Positions 30,101 through 34,913 of a stretch of DNA of 34,913 nucleotides are shown one piece after another. A model generated the notes under the pieces. The model searched no databases. It was not told where the DNA came from and was given only the letters and a program-made list of their open reading frames with translations. Each line of letters starts with the position of its first letter. The stretch's first letter is position 1. The DNA is from Candidatus Cloacimonadota bacterium. Lineage in GTDB: Bacteria > Cloacimonadota > Cloacimonadia > JGIOTU-2. The DNA lies in assembly GCA_034722995.1 (NCBI GenBank), contig JAYEOL010000067.1, positions 1-34,913 of the forward strand, in the 5' to 3' direction. Made by a program: the position numbers and the translations under genes.

Positions 30101-30483
30101 TATTTGAAAGCAATGAGAAAATAATCTTCCAAAATGATGCTATTATTGGCTCTCCTGAAAAAGCTATTATTGTAACTTGTAATGGTTCAAACAGTGATAT
30201 TCCAGAAGAGTATAATTTGTATAATTCCCATCCCAATCCTTTCTATAACTCAACTTCTATAAAGTATCAAATTCCAAAAAGAACTAAAGTTAATATCTCA
30301 ATATATAATATTCTTGGTCAAAAAGTAAAAACTTTAGTTAATTTAACAAAAGACCCGGATACATATCTTGTAAAATGGAATGGAAAAGATGCTAAAAATA
30401 ACTCATTGCCAAGCGGAATATATTTCTATAAACTAACTACTGATAAATATACTGAAATTCAGAAATTAGTAAAACTTAAATAA
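27133..30483 (+). CDS. large exported beta-helix protein with T9SS sorting domain
   Basis: Exported protein of 1116 aa with signal peptide (cleavage near TTA-DTN, about residue 20). In order: a right-handed beta-helix (about 30-300; repeats such as GGGTYFLNSNPNLTNVSI and GGGVFCFSSSPSLIKVTI, then NDPDGTRNDMGAY), three carboxypeptidase-regulatory-like Ig folds (about 352-607, each with GTYDVTASLEGY-like text), a module starting WEIIPGTQYNM (608-735), two copies of a WNWISFNLHP..GGWVGDLNYI..GEGYLVNM unit (735-890), a second GTQANM module (911-1020), and a FlgD-like T9SS type A sorting domain (about 1032-1116, SHPNPFYNSTSIKYQIP, SGIYFYKL). Ribosome site AAGGAGGAACC. Probably secreted by the type IX system and anchored to the surface; an adhesin or polysaccharide-binding role is plausible. 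Confidence 0.85.
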   Translation: MKKIVIILFGVLLTASITTADTNIPGGNVSGIWTFAGSPYIIDGEIQIQAGDTLIIEPGVEIQFSGHYKFNVYGRLLVEGNADSLITFTAQDTSTGWHGLRFYDTNINGQEASSLVYCTLEYGRATGAESSGGAVYLENSDENFQDVTIHNNYAAGYGGGTYFLNSNPNLTNVSILDNSAYYDGGGVFCFSSSPSLIKVTISGNTTEWNGGGIACFNNSNPELVNVTISQNISYQNGCGIACLYNSSVDLLNSIVWNNDNHEIFVASTGEITVEYSDVLGDSAGIEISGDAIVNWLEGNIDEDPLFVNPFNHDYNLQAASPCIDAGDPDPFYNDPDGTRNDMGAYCFHQSGIRGTVTITQGSGNVEDVVIEVTGDTITSVSPSENGTYTVTVSAGTYNVTATLEEYFPYPVSYDSLVVGEGELVSGIDFDMSPILPGSIEGKVDIAGLGDVEDVEITAGEEMTNPYPVYDPWGVLLYYYYILEIAPGIYDVTASLTGYQDSTVTDVIVQSMQQTLDINFVLQPITYEGYISGTVTLKNGTGNVEDVEVSVPGFDPVHPDANGDYLLTVVNGTYDVTASLEGYTSITIRDVVVIPDQTITGINMTLINWEIIPGTQYNMTVFTTVTLDGKFVCGDSSNQVAAFGPGGENDCRGIAIWQEGNHSLWSNYWDLSGYWHFTIVSNNNSGETIRFKLYETQTDSIYDYCYESIIFVDDPDTCSATAIDLNAPSPIRDQQFNLIEEWNWISFNLHPENPSIDSVFASLTPNDIYQVKNQTQASTYFPGGWVGDLNYITDGEGYLVNMINSYDGFTLSGEAINPIIHPIDLVPNWNWVGYYPYVSLTLPEALASISATVVKTQDKSAVYDGGWLGDLTQMEPGVGYKICMTAEGVLTYPGTSCYRTLPLNGQDKEYNAAGWEVVSGTQANMIAMVKIILNEEVINNSEDYVIGVFDNEDNCRSIGKKVYDFWYFTIVGNVDGAELHFKVYNLQTEKIFESNEKIIFQNDAIIGSPEKAIIVTCNGSNSDIPEEYNLYNSHPNPFYNSTSIKYQIPKRTKVNISIYNILGQKVKTLVNLTKDPDTYLVKWNGKDAKNNSLPSGIYFYKLTTDKYTEIQKLVKLK

Positions 30484-30499
30484 TTACAATTATCTAATA

Positions 30500-30540
30500 A
30501 AAGGAAAGGTGGTTTTTGATAAGCTGCCTTTCCTTATATT
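30500..30540 (+). terminator. terminator-like hairpin after beta-helix gene
   Basis: AAGGAAAGG (30501-30509) pairs with CCTTTCCTT (30527-30535), extended inward by two wobble pairs and one G-C pair, with a loop of 11 bases. The stem is A-rich on the left; the T-run is short (ATATT). Confidence 0.65.
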
Positions 30541-30550
30541 CAAATTATTA

Positions 30551-30579
30551 TATGTGAATTGATAAATTAATTTCACATA
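30551..30579. promoter_or_regulatory. inverted repeat TATGTGAA-N13-TTCACATA upstream of T9SS-sorted gene
   Basis: Perfect 8-bp arms at 30551-30558 and 30572-30579 separated by 13 AT-rich bases, about 20 bp before the next ATG. A regulator site or an AT-rich RNA hairpin is possible. The TGTGA/TCACA halves are 15 bp apart, which does not fit a CRP site. Confidence 0.35.
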
Positions 30580-30598
30580 GAGCCTAAAGGAAGAATTA

Positions 30599-31303
30599 AT
30601 GAAAATAAAAATATTTATTCTTACCTTACTATTAATATTTGTAAATCAATTTTTATATGCAGATCCACCAAACTGGGAACATATATATGGAACTCAATAT
30701 TCAATGGTATTAATGGCAGAAGTTACATTTGATGGAGAGGTATTTGAAGGAACAGGGAATAATATGGCTGGTGCTTTTTGTTTCACTGATAGTTTAGAAT
30801 GCCGAAGTGTAGCTACATGGCAAGAACCCAATCCTCCACATTGGGAAGGATACTGGCATTTTGTTATTGTTGCAAATGAAAACGGCGAAGAAATAAGTTT
30901 TAAAATATACGACGATTCAACTGATGTAATTTACAATTGTAACCAAACAATCTTTTTTGAAGATAATACAACAATTGGTAATCCAGGTGAACCTTTTATG
31001 TTAACCTCACCCCTATCTGTAGATGCTCCGAATCACATTCTAACTTTTCATCTTAATCAAAATATACCTAACCCCTTTAATGCAACAACATATATCAGTT
31101 TCTCACTACCAAAGTCATGTAATGTTAAAATACAAATTTACAATGTGAAAGGTCAATTAGTTACAACTCTAATTGATGAATATAAACCTGCTGGATATCA
31201 TTCGGCTGACTGGAATGTTAAAGATATGAGTTCTGGAATTTATTTCTACAAATTACATACCGATACATTTATTTCTATCAAAAAGTGCATTATTTTGAAA
31301 TAA
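30599..31303 (+). CDS. small T9SS-sorted exported protein sharing module with preceding gene
   Basis: Protein of 234 aa: signal peptide to about residue 21 (LLLIFVNQFLYA), one module at about 24-135 (WEHIYGTQYSMVLMAEVTFD, then GYWHFVIVANENGEEISFKI and IYNCNQTIFFEDNTTIGNP) that matches two modules of the 1116-aa protein upstream, and a FlgD-like T9SS type A sorting domain at about 150-234 (NIPNPFNATTYISFSLP, VKGQLVTTLIDEYKPAGYHS, SGIYFYKL). It has its own hairpin-bounded unit between terminators at 30500 and 31329. Likely exported through the type IX system and displayed; the module may bind a ligand, but no catalytic motif is seen. Confidence 0.82.
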   Translation: MKIKIFILTLLLIFVNQFLYADPPNWEHIYGTQYSMVLMAEVTFDGEVFEGTGNNMAGAFCFTDSLECRSVATWQEPNPPHWEGYWHFVIVANENGEEISFKIYDDSTDVIYNCNQTIFFEDNTTIGNPGEPFMLTSPLSVDAPNHILTFHLNQNIPNPFNATTYISFSLPKSCNVKIQIYNVKGQLVTTLIDEYKPAGYHSADWNVKDMSSGIYFYKLHTDTFISIKKCIILK

Positions 31304-31328
31304 TGTAAAAGGTAGAAAAAATGAGACA

Positions 31329-31370
31329 AGACCTTCAAGCCACTAACTGATGGGTGAAGGTCTATTTTTT
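31329..31370 (+). terminator. rho-independent terminator
   Basis: AGACCTTCA (31329-31337) and TGAAGGTCT (31355-31363) form a perfect 9-bp stem with a 17-base loop, followed directly by ATTTTTT. It closes the T9SS-protein region and separates it from the signalling cluster. Confidence 0.85.
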
Positions 31371-31430
31371 ACAATAAAGTTTGACAAAAAATTTCTACAA
31401 TATCTATTTCTATTTTAGGAGATATACAAA

Positions 31431-32669
31431 ATGATTGACAAAGGTAAGACAAAAAAAGAACTTGTAGATGAACTGGCAAAACTGCGTAGGCGAATTGCGG
31501 AATTGGAAAAATTAGAAAATCATCGCAAGAAAGCAGAGATGGAAAACGAGGAACGCCGCCTTTATCTGCAAGCAGTGCTGACTGATGCTCCTGATGCCAT
31601 AATTACTATGGATGCCCATCATAAAATAATTATGTGTAATCAGGTAGCTGAGAAACTTTTCGGATATTCAAAAAAAGAGATGATAGATAAGGATATTGAT
31701 GACCTGATTGCAGGTGCTGATAAATTTGAGGAAGCAAAACTTTATAGTAAACAGGTATTAGCTGGAGAAAATATACCAACTGTAGAGACCGTCCGATATC
31801 GGAAGGATGGTACCCCTGTGGATGTAGTGATGGCTGGTTCACCAATATTAATAGGAAATGAATTAGTCGGAGCAGTGGCAGTTTATACTGATATTACCAA
31901 GCGAAAGCAAATGGAAGTAGAAATTAAAAAATATTCACTGGAACTTGAACACAAGATAGAAGAGTTGAGGAAAGTTAATGATGAGTTATCTCAATACACT
32001 TATGCTGTTTCACACGACCTTCGTGCTCCTCTACGCGCACTAAACAACTATTGCCGATTCCTTCAAGAGGATTGTAGTGATAGTTTAGATGATACTGGAC
32101 AGGAATATATCCAAGGTATTGCAGAGAATGTATGGCATATGGAGGAACTGGTAACAGACCTTCTGGAATACTCAATAATAGGAAGAACCAAGCCAAAGAT
32201 AACCAATGTAAATGTTGGCAAGCTCCTGTCTCGGCTTGTCTCCCAGTTGCACCCAGATGAAAATGTTGAGATAACTCTTCCAAAAGAAGATATTATAATT
32301 CAAGCCAACGAAATCCAGATGGAACAAATATTTTCCAACCTCCTTTCAAATGCACTTAAATTTAACAAATCTGATAATCCGCATATTATTGTAGGATATA
32401 AGGAAACCAATAACACCTGGGAATTCTCTATTAAAGATAATGGAATTGGCATTTCGTCTAAATATTTTGATAAGATATTTGGTATCTTTCAACGACTGCA
32501 TACCCAAGAAGAATATGAGGGTACCGGCATTGGACTGGCAATTGTTAAAAAGGCTGTAGAACAACATGGCGGCACCATTTGGGTAGAATCAACGTCAGGT
32601 AAAGGTAGTATCTTTACATTTACCTTGCCGAAAATAAAGGCAGAACAATTACACCAAAAAACTGGGTAA
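31431..32669 (+). CDS. cytoplasmic PAS histidine kinase
   Basis: Soluble hybrid-type sensor kinase of 412 aa with no membrane helix. An N-terminal coiled coil (about 5-45), then PAS with its PAC end (about 45-165: VLTDAPDAIITMDAHHKIIM, KDGTPVDVVM, GAVAVYTDITKRKQ), coiled linker, H-box with His195 in YAVSHDLRAPLRALNNYCRF, and HATPase with N-box SNLLSNALKF, DNGIGI, GTGIGLAIVKKAVEQHGG. The phytochrome-like H-box SHDLRAPLR commonly pairs with Rcp1-like single-domain regulators, and exactly such a gene follows. TTGACA at 31381 may be a -35 box but no good -10 was found. Ribosome site AGGAGATATACAAA. Confidence 0.95.
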   Translation: MIDKGKTKKELVDELAKLRRRIAELEKLENHRKKAEMENEERRLYLQAVLTDAPDAIITMDAHHKIIMCNQVAEKLFGYSKKEMIDKDIDDLIAGADKFEEAKLYSKQVLAGENIPTVETVRYRKDGTPVDVVMAGSPILIGNELVGAVAVYTDITKRKQMEVEIKKYSLELEHKIEELRKVNDELSQYTYAVSHDLRAPLRALNNYCRFLQEDCSDSLDDTGQEYIQGIAENVWHMEELVTDLLEYSIIGRTKPKITNVNVGKLLSRLVSQLHPDENVEITLPKEDIIIQANEIQMEQIFSNLLSNALKFNKSDNPHIIVGYKETNNTWEFSIKDNGIGISSKYFDKIFGIFQRLHTQEEYEGTGIGLAIVKKAVEQHGGTIWVESTSGKGSIFTFTLPKIKAEQLHQKTG

Positions 32670-32701
32670 TGCCAGAGAACAAATATAGGTGGTATAATAA
32701 A

Positions 32702-33142
32702 ATGAGTAATATATTGAAAGATTTCCCTGTTCTCCTCGTTGAAGACAATAAGCACGATGTTATTTTTGTTAAGCGTGCCTGGAAACTTCATAAAATTACA
32801 AATCCTCTTTCCGTAGTCCCTCATGGTGAGGCGTGTCTCCAATTTCTCCGTAATGAAGAAAAATACTCTGATTCTGAAAAATTTCCAAGACCAGGCATCA
32901 TACTAATGGATATACGAATGCCCATAATGGATGGTGTTGAATGCCTCGGTATTCTCAAAAAAGATCCACAACTTAAGTCAATTCCAGTGATTATGCTTAC
33001 AACCTCAAAAGAAGAAAGTGACCGCATCAGAAGCTATCAACTCGGCTGCAATACTTTTATCCAAAAACCCGTGGATTTTGAAAATTTCTCAAACGCCATT
33101 CGTGAGATTCAGATATACTGGACAATGTCTGAATTACCATAA
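32702..33142 (+). CDS. Rcp1-like single-domain response regulator
   Basis: Receiver of 146 aa without output domain. The ATG at 32702 is preferred over 32669 because AGGTGG lies 9 bp before it and the family starts about 10 residues before the VLLVEDN strand. Acidic pair in LLVEDNKHD, phospho-acceptor Asp70 in ILMDIRMPIMDG, Thr/Ser switch in MLTTSKEE, Lys in FIQKPVDF. Insert EEKYSDSEKFPRPG is typical for Rcp1 relatives. Likely phosphorylated by the kinase encoded just upstream, with output by direct protein contact, possibly to the next REC-PAS-GAF protein. Confidence 0.92.
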   Translation: MSNILKDFPVLLVEDNKHDVIFVKRAWKLHKITNPLSVVPHGEACLQFLRNEEKYSDSEKFPRPGIILMDIRMPIMDGVECLGILKKDPQLKSIPVIMLTTSKEESDRIRSYQLGCNTFIQKPVDFENFSNAIREIQIYWTMSELP

Positions 33143-33255
33143 AAGATTGATTATAAAAGATAACCAAAAATGAAATGAAAATACATCCCTCTCTACATCG
33201 CCGATTATCCTTGCGGACCCGGTGAGAAAAATAATAAAAATATGGAGAAAAAATT

Positions 33256-34757
33256 ATGAAAAAAAAGTTAAAAATCCTTTTGGTTGAAGATATCAAACAT
33301 GATTACATTGCTATGAATAGAGCATTGGACAAGAGTGAGCTTGACTGCAAAATACTTTGGGTAAAGCAAGGAAAAGATGCAATCCAACATCTTTGCTCCG
33401 CATCATTTGATATAGTTCTAATTGATTATAAACTCCCAGATGAGAATGGCCTTGAACTTTTAAAAGAGATAAAGAAGAATAAACTAAATGTCCCTGTTGT
33501 TTTTGTAGCAGCTTCAGGGAACGAATCTATCGCTGCAGAGGCAATCAAATTAGGTGCCCAGGATTACATAGTAAAAGACCCTTTGGCGAGATACCTTGAA
33601 ATAATCCCTGATGTAATAAAAAAAGCTATGACTCAATGGAAAATGGAGCAGGAACAAAAAATATCTGCTGAAAAATTAAAAAGAAACGAAGAACGCTATC
33701 GTGCATTTATACAGAGCAGCTCAGAAGGAATATGGTGTTTTGAATCTGCTGAGCCAATTCCTATTGACCTTGATGAAGATAAAATTATAGAACTTATATT
33801 CGCTACTGGAACTCTTGTTGAATGCAACAATATGATGGCACAAATGTATGGATTTAAAAAAAGGGAAGATATAATCGGAGCCCGACTTGAGAATCTCCTT
33901 GTTCCTGCTGATAAAAGAAATATTGAATACCTAAAAAACTTTATTCACAGTGACTTTCGACTTATTGATGGAGAATCCCATGAACCTGATATTAAAGGAA
34001 TAATTCATGTGTATCTCAATAATCTAATCGGAATTATTGAAAAAGACTCTCTAATCCGCTGTTGGGGAACACAACGTGATATTACTCCTTTGAAAAACAT
34101 TGAAAAATCTTTGAAACAAGAACTACGCAACAGAAAAATTCTACAAGATGTAGTCCTAAGTCTTCTTGAAACTGATTTTAAAAAATCTATTTTAACCGCT
34201 TTAAAAGCTATTAGAATAGGGCTAAATCTCCCCCGTGTCGTATTTAGAGCAAAAGTTGATTCAAAAAAGATTGGCAAATTTCAGATGAAAGAGAAAACTT
34301 CCCGGGTATTGAATCGCTTCTACCTATTACTAAACGAGGAGAAGAGACAATAGCCGCTTATGAAAAAAAGGAAATTTCTGTAGTTAATGATGTTCGTGAA
34401 AAATACTGGTACGAAAAATATAAAGAAAAATGGCGAAAAGCAAAATTGATTGCTTATCTTATCATACCTTGTATAAATTCTAATGGTAATGTTAATGGCG
34501 TTCTCTACCTTCATGATGATAAAGTACATAATTGGAACCAGGATGATATTAATATTGGCAAAGCAGTAGCAACAGAATTTTCCGCAGTCATTGAGCGCAA
34601 GCAAATAGAAGAAGCACTTAAGAAGAAAAATGAAGAATTGGAAGCTTTCAACAAATTAGTTATTGGAAGAGAATTAAGAATGATTGAACTGAAAAAGGAG
34701 GTAAATGAACTTCTTGAGAAATTGGGTAAAGAGGCAAAATATAAAATGGTAGAATAA
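33256..34757 (+). CDS. REC-PAS-GAF signalling protein, frameshifted in this sequence
   Basis: Frame 1 (33256-34353) encodes a receiver (phospho-acceptor Asp57 in LIDYKLPDENG), a PAS-like domain (about 150-285, ending GTQRDITPLKNIE), and the start of a GAF-like domain (LLETDFKKSILTALKAIRIG). After TCAAAAAAG at 34261-34269 the GAF sequence continues in the -1 frame (DWQISDERENFPGIESLLPI, then IPCINSNGNVNGVLYLHDDK) and ends with a coiled coil at 34757 (ELKKEVNELLEKLGKE). The tail of frame 1 after this point is not protein-like. The junction is the heptamer A AAA AAG in the phase needed for a -1 slip. A lost A in the sequence, a real mutation, or programmed frameshifting would all fit. About 500 aa if read through; no kinase or GGDEF domain. 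Confidence 0.8.
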
Positions 34758-34894
34758 AGACTCGAGTTCAGAGGAGCAAAAGCGAGGCTGGACTTGAGTC
34801 GGAAGAGATGCATTGCATTCTGAACTCCATCAAAAAAGATGAAGTCCAGTCTGCTGTGAAGTCAAATATCTAAAATTAGAAAAAGGAGAAAACC
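34758..34894. repeat. interlocked inverted repeats before the last gene
   Basis: GAGTTCAG (34764-34771) pairs with CTGAACTC (34820-34827). AGGCTGGACTT (34785-34795) pairs with AAGTCCAGTCT (34842-34852) with one wobble. The order A-B-A'-B' means the two stems interlock, as in an H-type pseudoknot, or exclude each other. The ribosome site AAAAGGAGAAAACC of the next gene lies about 30 bases further on. Confidence 0.55.
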
Positions 34895-34913
34895 ATGGAT
34901 AAGAAAACATTAA
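34895..34913 (+). CDS. start of a gene cut by the window end
   Basis: ATG after the strong ribosome site AAAAGGAGAAAACC; only MDKKTL is visible before the window ends. Nothing can be said of its product except that it follows the signalling cluster on the same strand. Confidence 0.55.

Noticed and set aside
30551-30579. CRP binding site
   Set aside because: The TGTGA and TCACA halves are 15 bp apart instead of 6, so the inverted repeat is recorded without a regulator.

Overview
The window is visibly AT-rich with dense coding. Several gene types point to a bacterium of the FCB superphylum (Cloacimonadota-like or a neighbouring phylum): proteins ending in type IX secretion (T9SS, FlgD-like) sorting domains, beta-helix and LVIVD surface proteins, many two-component proteins, and an adenosine-specific kinase of the DUF355 family. 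The taxon is inferred, because no rRNA gene is present.

Layout. (1) 1-3432, minus strand: remains of a YjbQ/UPF0047 gene, then recX, recA, a LigT/ThpR 2'-5' RNA ligase-like protein and the DUF355 kinase. (2) 3581-7910, plus strand: a Mth938-like protein, a membrane histidine kinase and an NtrC-type response regulator. The last two are separated by palindromes and an IS200-like transposase gene with an in-frame stop. (3) 7911-10500: a repeat-rich region holding the pilin-like gene 8573-9037, which has a consensus sigma-54 promoter, a palindrome at enhancer distance, a very strong Shine-Dalgarno and its own terminator. A MntA/HepT toxin-antitoxin pair follows, bracketed by related repeats. (4) 10514-25030: a divergent type IV pilus / type II secretion-like machine: PilC, PilB, four short-leader pseudopilin-like proteins, a histidine-kinase-like protein without an ATPase domain, a REC-cNMP-like regulator, PilT, a PilM-PilN fusion carrying TPR and SPOR modules, a PilO/PilP-like protein and a short secretin. 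(5) 25014-31303: an FN3/LVIVD lipoprotein overlapping the secretin gene, then two exported proteins with T9SS sorting domains. (6) 31431-34913: a second signalling cluster (PAS kinase, Rcp1-like regulator, REC-PAS-GAF protein with a frameshift) and the first codons of one more gene.

How the parts may work together. The histidine kinase and NtrC-type regulator resemble PilS/PilR in role. Their likely target is the sigma-54 promoter in front of the pilin-like gene about 500 bp downstream. PilB and PilT would drive extension and retraction through PilC, PilM-N-O-P and the secretin. The DHp-only protein and the REC-cNMP-like protein sit inside the operon and look dedicated to it. No prepilin peptidase, RpoN or T9SS core gene lies in the window.

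The intergenic spaces are unusually full of short palindromes of a few related types (CCCGAT..ATCGGG; GTCAGGG..CCCTGAC; TGCTGGTTC..GAACCAGCA), several nested into multi-hairpin structures.
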